This document shows positions 5,610 to 12,044 of a DNA stretch of 14,491 bases, piece by piece. The DNA lies in assembly GCA_035513275.1 (NCBI GenBank), contig DATKCJ010000002.1:1-14491 (forward strand). The letters run 5' to 3'. How positions within the stretch are numbered: the first letter of the stretch is position 1; each line of letters starts with the position of its first letter. The notes under the pieces are model-generated. The model was not told the DNA's origin. It searched no databases and saw nothing but the letters and a program-made list of their open reading frames with translations. The translations under genes were made by a program, and so were the position numbers. The stretch comes from DATKCJ01 sp035513275. Lineage in GTDB: Bacteria; Verrucomicrobiota; Verrucomicrobiia; Opitutales; Opitutaceae.

Positions 5610-7457
5610 TCACGCCTCGACGAGATCCTTCTCCACGCGGAGGTTCTCGATGATGAAGTCCTGCCGGTCCTGCGTGTTCTTCCCCATGTAGAACGACAGC
5701 AGATCGTCCGCGTTGTTGATGTGCTGCACGTTCACGGGCTCGAGCCGGATGTTCTCGCCGATGAAGTCCTTGAACTCGCCGGCGGAGATTTCGCCGAGGC
5801 CCTTGAAGCGCGTGATCTCGTGGGTCGATCCGAGCTTCGCGGCCGCGGCCTGCTTCTCGTGTTCGGAGTAGCAGTAGATCGTCTCCTTCTTGTTGCGCAC
5901 GCGGAAGAGCGGCGTGTCCAGGATGAAGAGGTGGTTGTTGCGGATGACGTCGGGAAAGAACTGCAGGAAAAACGACAGCAGCAGCAGCCGGATGTGCATG
6001 CCGTCCACGTCGGCATCGGTCGCGATGATGATCCGGTTGTAGCGCAGTCCATCGAGCCCGTCCTCGATGTTCAGCGCCGACTGCAGGAGGTGAAACTCCT
6101 CGTTCTCGTAGATCACCTTCTTCGTGAGACCGTAGGTGTTGAGCGGCTTGCCCTTCAGCGCGAAGACAGCCTGCGTCTGCACGTCGCGCGTGGCAGTGAG
6201 CGAGCCGGCGGCTGAATCGCCCTCGACGATGAATAGCATCGAATCTTCGGAGCGCTTGTCGCGGTCGCCGAGGTGGATGCGGCAGTCGCGCAGCTTCCGG
6301 TTGTGGAGAGAGGCCTTCTTCGAGCGTTCGCGCGCGAGGTTGCGGATGCCGGCGAGCTCCTTTCGCTCGCGCTCGTTCTCCTCGATCTTGCCGCGGATGA
6401 TCTCGGCGGTTTCGCGGTTCTTGTGCAGCCAGGTGTCGAGCGCCTGCTGCATGAACTTGCCGATGAACTCCTTGATCGACGGGCCCTTGGGCCCGAGGTC
6501 GGTCGAGCCGAGCTTTGTCTTCGTCTGTGACTCGAAAACCGGCTCCTGCACGCGGATTGCGATCGCGGCATCGATCGACTGGCGGACGTCGGCGGCGTCG
6601 AAGTCCTTCTTGAAGTGGTTGCGCATCGTCTCGACGAGCGCCTCGCGGAAGGCCGCGAGGTGCGTGCCGCCCATGGTCGTGTGCTGGCCGTTGACGAACG
6701 ACCAGTATTCCTCGCCGTAGTGGTTGCCGTGCGTGAACGCCACCTCGATGTCCTCGCCTTCGAGGTGGATGATCGGGTAGAGCGGCGCTCCACTGAGCTC
6801 CTTGGTGAGGAGGTCCTTCAAGCCGTTCTCCGACTTGAATGGCTTGCCGTTGAGCGTGAGCGTGAGCCCGCGGTTCAGGAACGCGTAGTTCCACAACATG
6901 TCCTCGATGAACTCGGTGCGGTATTTGAAGTCCTTGCCGAAGAGCGATTCGTCGGGCACGAACTCGATCAGAGTGCCGTTGCGCTCGGTCGACTGCTGGT
7001 TCTTCGATTCCTTGCGCAGCTTGCCCTTCTCGAACTCGGCGAACCGCGTCTCGCCGTCGCGAAATGCCTGTGCGCGGTAGGTGAGCGCGAGCGCGTTGAC
7101 GGCCTTTTGGCCGACGCCGTTGAGGCCCACCGCCTTCTGAAACGTCTCCGAGTCGTATTTCGCGCCGGTGTTGATGATCGAGACGCAGTCCACCAGCTTG
7201 CCCAGCGGAATTCCGCGGCCGTAGTCGCGCACGCGGACGGTGCGCGTCTCCTCGTTGAGCTCGACCTCGATCTTGCGGCCCGCGCCCATCGTGAATTCGT
7301 CGATCGAGTTGTCGATCGTCTCCTTGATCAGCACGTAGATGCCGTCCTCGGCGTGACCGCCGTTACCGAGCCGCCCGATATACATGCCCGGGCGCAGGCG
7401 GATGTGCTCGAGGGAGCTAAGAGTCTTGATGCTGGCTTCAGTGTAGTTCGTCGCCAT
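5610..7457 (-). CDS. parE: type IIA topoisomerase subunit B (ParE-like ATPase)
   Basis: A 615-residue ATPase subunit that drives DNA passage by the ParC-like subunit. The GHKL ATP site is shown by ETIDNSIDE (Glu46 as general base, Asn50 for Mg), DYGRGIP (78-84) and GLNGVG (111-116). The transducer contains FVNGQHTTMGGTH and the lysine of QTKTKLG (312-317). The TOPRIM metal site is EGDSAAG (412-418, Glu412) and DADVDG (481-486), with LKGKPLN between them. The stretch HNRKLRDCRIHLGD, in place of the gyrase 'LPGKLADC', matches the Bacteroidota-like ParE subtype. Length is normal for ParE and shorter than most GyrB. The ATG has no clear SD. It lies 167 bp downstream of hisIE and 185 bp upstream of the antitoxin gene. 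Whether the enzyme is topoisomerase IV or the only gyrase cannot be settled here. Confidence 0.92.
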   Translation of the reverse strand: MATNYTEASIKTLSSLEHIRLRPGMYIGRLGNGGHAEDGIYVLIKETIDNSIDEFTMGAGRKIEVELNEETRTVRVRDYGRGIPLGKLVDCVSIINTGAKYDSETFQKAVGLNGVGQKAVNALALTYRAQAFRDGETRFAEFEKGKLRKESKNQQSTERNGTLIEFVPDESLFGKDFKYRTEFIEDMLWNYAFLNRGLTLTLNGKPFKSENGLKDLLTKELSGAPLYPIIHLEGEDIEVAFTHGNHYGEEYWSFVNGQHTTMGGTHLAAFREALVETMRNHFKKDFDAADVRQSIDAAIAIRVQEPVFESQTKTKLGSTDLGPKGPSIKEFIGKFMQQALDTWLHKNRETAEIIRGKIEENERERKELAGIRNLARERSKKASLHNRKLRDCRIHLGDRDKRSEDSMLFIVEGDSAAGSLTATRDVQTQAVFALKGKPLNTYGLTKKVIYENEEFHLLQSALNIEDGLDGLRYNRIIIATDADVDGMHIRLLLLSFFLQFFPDVIRNNHLFILDTPLFRVRNKKETIYCYSEHEKQAAAAKLGSTHEITRFKGLGEISAGEFKDFIGENIRLEPVNVQHINNADDLLSFYMGKNTQDRQDFIIENLRVEKDLVEA

Positions 7458-7536
7458 GGGGCTGATTCGCGTGAGAATTCAAAGGAATCGCGCGACGGCT
7501 GAACGCAAGGAGAAATCTGGAAAGCGGGGCGCGAGC

Positions 7537-7608
7537 CTGGCGCGCGCCAGCCATGTAGGGCTCGCGCTTGCGCGATGCCATCAGGTCGCCGCAAGCGGCG
7601 ACCCTACA
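7537..7608. repeat. multi-hairpin element with TGTAGGG/CCCTACA ends
   Basis: Between hisIE and parE lie three near-perfect stems: the palindrome CTGGCGCGCGCCAG (7537-7550), TCGCGC-TT-GCGCGA (7562-7575), and GGTCGCCGC-AA-GCGGCGACC (7584-7603, 9 bp). The last two are enclosed by TGTAGGG (7554-7560) and CCCTACA (7602-7608). It has the look of a twin-hairpin REP/BIME or small MITE. As RNA it could end or stabilise the his transcript. Confidence 0.75.
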
Positions 7609-7624
7609 CCCCGACAGTCCAAAT

Positions 7625-8242
7625 CTACTTCCGATGCCTCTTCTCCAGCACCTCGATGGCGTCGGTCAGCTTCAACCCGCGCACGCGCAGGAGCACAATA
7701 AGATGGTAGAGCAAGTCCGCCGCCTCACCGGCGACTTCCGTGTCCGTGCCGCCCGCGCCCGCGAGCGCCGCCTCGACACCCTCCTCTCCGACCTTTTGGG
7801 CTACGCGCTTGATGCCCTCGGCTGCCAGCCGCGCGGTGTAGCTCGCCGCTGCGTCGGGGTTCGCGAGCCGCGACGCGATCACGCTGTCGAGTTCCGCGAG
7901 GAAACCCGCGCCCGTTGCGCCCGAATCGCCGAAGCAACTCGTCGTGCCCCGGTGGCACGCCGGGCCGCTCGGCCGCGCGCGCACGAGCAGCGCATCGCCG
8001 TCGCAATCGATCGTCGCGTCGACAAACGCAAACGAGTTGCCCGACGTCTCACCCTTGGTCCAGAGCCGGCCCTTGCTGCGGCTGAAGAAGGTCACCTTGC
8101 CGCTCGCACGCGTTGCCTCTAGCGACTCCTCGTTCATGTAGCCGAGCATGAGCACTTGCTGCGTGTCGGCATCCTGCACGATGGCCGGCACGAGACCGCC
8201 GCCCTTGGCCCAGTCGATTTGTTCCGCGGATGGAGTTGTCAT
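7625..8242 (-). CDS. hisI: bifunctional phosphoribosyl-AMP cyclohydrolase / phosphoribosyl-ATP pyrophosphatase
   Basis: HisIE, 205 residues, catalyses the second and third steps of histidine synthesis: PR-ATP to PR-AMP by the C-terminal domain, then ring opening by the N-terminal domain. The HisI part (about 10-105) shows LMLGYMNEESL, WTKGETSGNSF, the metal-binding DCDGD (79-83), and the zinc cysteines of GPACHRGTTSCF (Cys96, Cys103). The HisE part (about 114-205) shows VGEEGVEAALA and GEAADLLYHLIVLL with its acidic metal ligands. It is the last his gene, as in E. coli. The ATG at 8242 has no strong SD, and a 59-bp spacer with a REP-like unit separates it from hisF. Confidence 0.95.
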   Translation of the reverse strand: MTTPSAEQIDWAKGGGLVPAIVQDADTQQVLMLGYMNEESLEATRASGKVTFFSRSKGRLWTKGETSGNSFAFVDATIDCDGDALLVRARPSGPACHRGTTSCFGDSGATGAGFLAELDSVIASRLANPDAAASYTARLAAEGIKRVAQKVGEEGVEAALAGAGGTDTEVAGEAADLLYHLIVLLRVRGLKLTDAIEVLEKRHRK

Positions 8243-8255
8243 GAAGTTTTTCGGT

Positions 8256-8297
8256 TGTCATCGCGAGGACCTCCCGGCGGGCCGCGGCGATCCATCT
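8256..8297. repeat. single copy of the TGTCATCGCGAG...GATCCATCT repeat
   Basis: The unit opens with TGTCATCGCGAG and closes with GCGGCGATCCATCT, with CCCGGCGGG in the middle. The same ends occur in the double copy at 9956-10045. It fills most of the hisF-hisIE gap. Confidence 0.75.
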
Positions 8298-8301
8298 GAA
8301 A

Positions 8302-9069
8302 TCATGTGCGTATCGGGATCTGGTGCCCGGCGAGCCAGGCCTTGAGTTCGGGGATGCGGATCTCACCGCTGTGAAATACCGATGCCGCAAGCGCACCGTC
8401 GACCCCTGCGTCGCGAAACGCCGCGAGAAAATGCTCCCGCGCGCCCGCGCCCCCCGAGGCGATGAGCGGGATCGTGAGGAGCGCGCGCACCCGGCCGAGC
8501 TGCACAAGGTCATAGCCCGCGCGCACGCCGTCCTGGTTCATGCAGTTGAGCACGATCTCGCCGGCGCCGCGCTGCTGGGCCTCGGCGGCCCAATCGAGCG
8601 TGCGTCGTCGCGTGTCGCGCGTCTTTGTCGGATCGCCGGTGTATTGCTTCACGAACCAGTCGCCGCCCTCCTCGAGGCTGTCGATGCCGACAACCACGCA
8701 CTGCGAGCCAAACTCACGCGCGAGAACGCCGATCAGATCTGGATTCTCGAGGGCGGGCGAATTGATCGAGACCTTGTCCGCGCCGGACAGAAGGATCGCG
8801 CGCGCATCGTCCGCCGTGCGGATGCCGCCAGCCACGCAGAACGGGATGTCGAGCACGCGCGCGACATCCTCGACCCATTTTGTGGACACGGTGCGCGCGT
8901 CGCTGCTTGCGGTGATGTCGTAGAACACAAGCTCGTCGGCCCCCTCGTCGCGGTAGCGCTGGGCAAGCTCCAGGATTCCGCCCACGATCCGGTGCTCCCG
9001 GAAGCGCACGCCCTTCACGACGCTGCCGTCACGCACATCAAGGCAGGGAATGATCCGTCGGGCCAGCAT
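8302..9069 (-). CDS. hisF: imidazole glycerol phosphate synthase, cyclase subunit
   Basis: A 255-residue (beta/alpha)8 barrel that joins ammonia from HisH to PRFAR, giving imidazole glycerol phosphate and AICAR. The catalytic aspartates are Asp11 (IPCLDVRDG) and Asp130 (VVVGIDS). Phosphate loops include AGGIRTADDA (80-89) and ASGGAG (204-209). The sequence reads GVRFREHRIVGGILELAQRY, VNQYTGD-like KQYTGDPTKTR, and NCMNQDGVRAGYD, the subtype seen in E. coli and Bacteroidota, not the more common 'NFxNLRDAGDPVE' type. The ATG has no SD; the 30 bases in front are TTTCAC/TCTCAC hexamers. It acts with HisH, encoded two genes upstream. Confidence 0.96.
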   Translation of the reverse strand: MLARRIIPCLDVRDGSVVKGVRFREHRIVGGILELAQRYRDEGADELVFYDITASSDARTVSTKWVEDVARVLDIPFCVAGGIRTADDARAILLSGADKVSINSPALENPDLIGVLAREFGSQCVVVGIDSLEEGGDWFVKQYTGDPTKTRDTRRRTLDWAAEAQQRGAGEIVLNCMNQDGVRAGYDLVQLGRVRALLTIPLIASGGAGAREHFLAAFRDAGVDGALAASVFHSGEIRIPELKAWLAGHQIPIRT

Positions 9070-9099
9070 GCTGAAGTGAAAGTGAGAGTGAAAGTGACC
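9070..9099 (-). repeat. hexamer repeat GTGARA abutting the hisF start codon
   Basis: On the plus strand: GCTGAA, GTGAAA, GTGAGA, GTGAAA, GTGACC, with no gap to the hisF ATG. In the mRNA it is a pyrimidine-rich TTTCAC/TCTCAC tract in the place of the ribosome binding site. Confidence 0.75.
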
Positions 9100-9106
9100 C
9101 GCCTTC

Positions 9107-9148
9107 GTCCGGCGGTGCCGGACTTCGGCGCGGCGGCCCGTTGGGCCG
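9107..9148. repeat. twin hairpins in the hisA-hisF spacer
   Basis: GTCCGGC-GGT-GCCGGAC (9107-9123) and CGGCCC-GTT-GGGCCG (9134-9148) are both perfect stems with 3-base loops. They sit between the two hexamer blocks of this spacer. No T-run follows. Confidence 0.65.
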
Positions 9149-9158
9149 GAGTGAGCAA

Positions 9159-9176
9159 GTGTGAGTGAGAGTGAGG
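9159..9176. repeat. second GTGAGA hexamer block
   Basis: GTGTGA, GTGAGA, GTGAGG on the plus strand, related to the block next to hisF and placed on the other side of the twin hairpins. Confidence 0.55.
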
Positions 9177-9213
9177 ACTACGAGAACAAGAACGATTTGA
9201 AGTGTGAGAACGA

Positions 9214-9942
9214 TCAGACGGCCAGAGCTTCCTTCAGCGTGAACTTCCGCTCGTAGAGAGCGCGGCCTGTGATTGAGCCCGAGACGCCGAGCGCCTTGAG
9301 CTCTTTCAAGTCGTCTAACGACGACACGCCACCTGATGCCTGCACTTGGAGCGCGGGAAATTTCTTCCGCAGGTTCGCGTAGAGTTCGATGTTCGGTCCC
9401 TTGAGCATGCCATCGCGCGCGATGTCGGTGCAAAGCAGGTGGCCCTCGCCGGCCGGAAGCACGCTCAGGAGCATGTCTTCGAGTGTGCTCTTGGAATCCT
9501 GCTGCCAGCCTGCGATCGAGACGCGCGCAACACCCTCCTCGCCGACACGAACGTCGAGCGCGACGACGATCCGTTCTGCACCGAACTCCTCGATCCACGC
9601 GCGCACGGTCTCCGGCTGCTTCACGCATAGGCTGCCGATCACCACGCGCTCGGCCCCGGCCGCGATCAGGCCGGCGACATCGGACTTGTTCCGGATGCCG
9701 CCGCCGCACTGCACGTGCATGCCGGACTCCTCGATGATCGAGGATACGACATCGAGCTGCCGCTTCGACGCGTCGAGCGCGCCGTCGAGGTCGACGACAT
9801 GCAGCCACTTCGCGCCTTGCGCGGCGAAGTCGCGCGCGACCGCCACCGGATCGTCGCCATAGACGGTCTCGGCGTCGAAACGCCCCTGTGAAAGCCGCAC
9901 GCAGTGGCCGCGGCGCAGATCGATTGCCGGGTAGATGATCAC
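9214..9942 (-). CDS. hisA: ProFAR isomerase
   Basis: A 242-residue (beta/alpha)8 barrel that opens the ribose ring of ProFAR to give PRFAR, the substrate of HisF-HisH. The catalytic acid/base residues are Asp8 (YPAIDLRRG) and the aspartate of LLCTDIARDG (Asp173); QCGGGIRNKSD (78-88) and SGGVSSLDDLK are the phosphate loops. The start is GTG at 9942, not ATG. It is preceded by AAGGAG at 9954-9949 with a 6-base gap, the only strong SD in the his cluster, so this start is secure. The upstream spacer to hisH holds a head-to-head repeat. Confidence 0.95.
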   Translation of the reverse strand: MIIYPAIDLRRGHCVRLSQGRFDAETVYGDDPVAVARDFAAQGAKWLHVVDLDGALDASKRQLDVVSSIIEESGMHVQCGGGIRNKSDVAGLIAAGAERVVIGSLCVKQPETVRAWIEEFGAERIVVALDVRVGEEGVARVSIAGWQQDSKSTLEDMLLSVLPAGEGHLLCTDIARDGMLKGPNIELYANLRKKFPALQVQASGGVSSLDDLKELKALGVSGSITGRALYERKFTLKEALAV

Positions 9943-9948
9943 GATTGT

Positions 9949-9954
9949 CTCCTT
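9949..9954 (-). promoter_or_regulatory. Shine-Dalgarno sequence of hisA
   Basis: AAGGAG read on the minus strand, six bases before the GTG start. It is notable because most starts in this window have no SD. Confidence 0.8.
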
Positions 9955-9955
9955 C

Positions 9956-10045
9956 TGTCATCGCGAGTCCCGCGAAAGCGGGGCGCGGCGATCCATCTAG
10001 ATGGATTGCTTCGTCTCCCGCAGACGCGGGCTCCTCGCAATGACG
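9956..10045. repeat. head-to-head pair of the TGTCATYGCGAG repeat
   Basis: The left copy (9956-9998) starts TGTCATCGCGAG and contains the stem CCCGC-GAAA-GCGGG. The right copy (9999-10045, inverted) starts CGTCATTGCGAG and contains CCCGC-GTCT-GCGGG. They meet in the perfect 16-bp palindrome ATCCATCTAGATGGAT (9991-10006). It fills nearly the whole hisH-hisA spacer, so the mRNA there could fold into one long stem. Confidence 0.8.
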
Positions 10046-10057
10046 AGCTGTGTGTTT

Positions 10058-10651
10058 TCACGATTTTGCCTCCAGAAAATTGCGCAGGAGGCGTGCGCCC
10101 GCGGCGCCGGAGCGTTCGGGGTGAAACTGCACGCCTTGGAAATTGTCGCGCTGCACGACAGCGGAAAAGCCCGTGCCGTGCGTCGAAGTCGCCACGGTGA
10201 ACGGACCTGTCGGCGCGGCGAAACTGTGCACAAAGTAGAAGCGCGCGCCCCCGTCGATTCCCTCGAGCAGGGCAGACTGGGTCGCCGGCTCGATCGTGTT
10301 CCAACCCATGTGCGGCACGCGCACACCGGGCGAGGCCGGCAGCAGCGAGACGCGGCCCGCGATCAGGCCGAGCGTCGCAGTTGGGCCCTCCTCGGAACCG
10401 TCGAAGAGAAGCTGCATGCCGAGGCAGATCCCGAGCGTCGGCTGCGTGAGCGAGCGCACCGTGTCGACGAGCCCGCGCTCCTGCAGCCGGCGCATGCCCT
10501 CGGCCGCGGATCCGACCCCGGGCAGGATCACACGCTCGGCCGTGCGGATCACGGCGGAGTCGGCCGTGAGCGTCGACTCGACCCCGAGCCGCGCGAGCGC
10601 GAACCGCACCGACGCGATATTTGCACCGCCGCTGTCGACTATGGCGAGCAT
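10058..10651 (-). CDS. hisH: imidazole glycerol phosphate synthase, glutaminase subunit
   Basis: A 197-residue class I glutamine amidotransferase that releases ammonia for HisF. The nucleophile is Cys76 in LGICLGMQLL, and the triad is closed by His177 and Glu179 in VQFHPE. PGVGSA (44-49) forms the oxyanion-strand region, and VPHMGWN (112-118) and FYFVHSF (138-144) are HisH signatures. I start at the ATG at 10651 because MLAIVDSGGANIASV matches the family N-terminus. A frame extension upstream (to 10720) only encodes Ser-Leu repeats from the hexamer tract. There is no SD: the bases before the ATG are CTCTCCCCTCCTCCC. Confidence 0.95.
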   Translation of the reverse strand: MLAIVDSGGANIASVRFALARLGVESTLTADSAVIRTAERVILPGVGSAAEGMRRLQERGLVDTVRSLTQPTLGICLGMQLLFDGSEEGPTATLGLIAGRVSLLPASPGVRVPHMGWNTIEPATQSALLEGIDGGARFYFVHSFAAPTGPFTVATSTHGTGFSAVVQRDNFQGVQFHPERSGAAGARLLRNFLEAKS

Positions 10652-10659
10652 GGGAGGAG

Positions 10660-10683
10660 GGGAGAGTGACAGTGAGAGTGAGA
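10660..10683 (-). repeat. hexamer repeat GTGAGA upstream of the hisH start
   Basis: GGGAGA, GTGACA, GTGAGA, GTGAGA on the plus strand, beginning 9 bases before the hisH ATG. In the mRNA it is a run of TCTCAC units. Confidence 0.7.
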
Positions 10684-10694
10684 GGGACTGACTG

Positions 10695-10758
10695 TGTAGG
10701 TGGCGCGCTTGCCGCGCCATTCTGCTGGCCAGCAGAACGCCCCAGCGCGCAACCTACA
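10695..10758. repeat. inverted-repeat element with TGTAGGT/ACCTACA ends
   Basis: The outer arms GTAGGTGGCGCGC (10696-10708) and GCGCGCAACCTAC (10745-10757) pair at 12 of 13 positions. Inside lies the perfect 18-bp palindrome TTCTGCTGGCCAGCAGAA (10720-10737). Its ends resemble those of the element at 7554-7608, so the two probably belong to one dispersed family. Confidence 0.75.
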
Positions 10759-10782
10759 TCTGTGATTTTCCCATCGGAGTTT

Positions 10783-10813
10783 CTCTGGAGCTTGGAGACT
10801 TGGAGGTTGGAGC
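10783..10813. repeat. TGGAG repeated every 7-8 bases
   Basis: TGGAG occurs at 10786, 10793, 10801 and 10808. It is a degenerate tandem tract just after the hisB stop. Confidence 0.5.
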
Positions 10814-10829
10814 CTTTGAGCGAAGCTCA

Positions 10830-11894
10830 TCACAGCACCCCTTTCGTGCTCGGCACGTCGCCGCCGGCGGTGCGGGCGAGGGCGGGCCGCAGCGCCCGGC
10901 CGAATGCCTTGAACAAGGCCTCGATCATGTGGTGCGTGTTCTCGCCCTTCACGCGCATGTGCACCGTGGCGCCGAGCGAGTCAGCAAGGGAGTGGAAGAA
11001 GTGCTCGACGAGCTCGGTCGGCAGCGTGCCGACAGCCTCGCGCGGAAACTTCCCCTCGAAGACCAGCCACGCGCGCCCGCTCAGGTCGACTGCGACCTCG
11101 GCGCGCGCATCGTCCATCGGCAGCACGAAGCCGTAGCGGCCGATGCCGCGCTTGTCGCCGATCGCCTGACGCAGGGTCGCGCCGATCGCGAGAGCCACGT
11201 CTTCAACCGTGTGGTGCTCGTCCACCTTCAAGTCGCCCTTGCATTGCACTTGGATCGAGATGCCAGCGTTGCGCGCGATCTGGTCGAGCATGTGATCGAA
11301 AAACCCAATGCCCGTGTCGAACGCACACGGCCCTGTCGCATCGAGGTCGACGGAGACGTTGATCTGCGTCTCGCGGGTCTTGCGCGCGATCGTGCCGCGT
11401 CGCGGCGTCTCAACGATCAAGCGCGCGATATCTGACCAGCCGAGCGTGTCGCGGTTGTAGCGGATGCCGGCGACGCCGAGGCTTCCGGCAAACTCCATGT
11501 CGGTCTCACGGTCGCCGATCATGCGCGCGGCTGCACGGTCCCAGTCAGTCGCGCGCAGGTAGTCGAGCACGAGCCCGACGCGCGGTTTGCGACACTCGCA
11601 GCCGTCGGCGGGCGTGTGCGGGCACACGCGGACCGCCTCGAACTCGATCCCTTGCGATGCTAGCACGCGAAGCAGCAAGTCTTGCAGCGGCCGGAACTGC
11701 TCCTCCGGGAACGACTCCGTGCCGAGCCCGTCCTGGTTCGACACCATCACAAACCGGTAACCTGCGTCGCGCAGCCGCGTGAGCGCCTGCACGACGCCGG
11801 GCTCAAGCGAGAACTTGTCGAGGGTGTCGATCTGCTTGTCCTCCGGCTCGCCGATGAGCACGCCGTCGCGATCGATGAAGAGGATTTTTCTCAT
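10830..11894 (-). CDS. hisB: bifunctional histidinol-phosphatase / imidazoleglycerol-phosphate dehydratase
   Basis: A 354-residue fusion catalysing two steps: dehydration of imidazole glycerol phosphate (before HisC) and dephosphorylation of histidinol phosphate (after HisC). The N-terminal HAD phosphatase (1-165) has the nucleophile motif FIDRDG (Asp8, Asp10), the zinc loop CPHTPADGCECRKP (Cys91, His93, Cys99, Cys101) and IGDRETD (126-132). The C-terminal dehydratase (about 167-354) has the manganese-binding pairs DEHHTVED (His227, His228) and TEGHHM-like NTHHMIEALFKAFGRAL (His321, His322). This is the E. coli-type fusion. The ATG at 11894 has only a weak GGAT upstream, and a 150-bp repeat-bearing spacer separates it from hisC. 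Confidence 0.96.
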   Translation of the reverse strand: MRKILFIDRDGVLIGEPEDKQIDTLDKFSLEPGVVQALTRLRDAGYRFVMVSNQDGLGTESFPEEQFRPLQDLLLRVLASQGIEFEAVRVCPHTPADGCECRKPRVGLVLDYLRATDWDRAAARMIGDRETDMEFAGSLGVAGIRYNRDTLGWSDIARLIVETPRRGTIARKTRETQINVSVDLDATGPCAFDTGIGFFDHMLDQIARNAGISIQVQCKGDLKVDEHHTVEDVALAIGATLRQAIGDKRGIGRYGFVLPMDDARAEVAVDLSGRAWLVFEGKFPREAVGTLPTELVEHFFHSLADSLGATVHMRVKGENTHHMIEALFKAFGRALRPALARTAGGDVPSTKGVL

Positions 11895-11917
11895 GATTGT
11901 AATCCGATCCGTCGTAG

Positions 11918-11967
11918 CCCGCTCCGTGCCTGTCCTCCGAAGCCTTGGCGAAGGCGGAAGGAGCGGG
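11918..11967. repeat. inverted repeat CCCGCTCC...GGAGCGGG
   Basis: CCCGCTCC (11918-11925) and GGAGCGGG (11960-11967) pair exactly. Inside is the stem GCCTT-GGCG-AAGGC (11942-11955). It lies 23 bases upstream of the hisB start and looks like another REP-type unit. Confidence 0.65.
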
Positions 11968-12004
11968 ACAAACCGCGCGCCTGCTGCGGAGTGGCTCGAA
12001 CGAT

Positions 12005-12024
12005 CCCTGCCCTCACGGGCAGGG
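12005..12024. repeat. perfect 8-bp hairpin after hisC
   Basis: CCCTGCCC and GGGCAGGG enclose the loop TCAC, 20 bases beyond the hisC stop. There is no T-run, so it may attenuate or protect the mRNA but does not look like an intrinsic terminator. Confidence 0.6.
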
Positions 12025-12044
12025 CCACGCTCGGAAATGAATCC

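Noticed and set aside
6615..7502. Long plus-strand open frame (295 codons) opposite parE
   Set aside because: It is antisense to a clearly conserved gene, has no recognisable domain, and is rich in Arg/Val/Glu as expected for the complementary frame of GC-rich coding DNA.
9070..9176. CRISPR-like or microsatellite array in the hisA-hisF spacer
   Set aside because: Units are only 6 bp without spacers, so it is not a CRISPR array; it is kept as a short tandem repeat.
10652..10720. N-terminal extension of hisH
   Set aside because: It encodes only Ser-Leu repeats from the hexamer tract; the conserved protein begins at MLAIVDSGG.
12005..12024. Intrinsic terminator after hisC
   Set aside because: The stem is good but no T-run follows on the transcribed strand and hisB continues in the same direction 111 bases on.
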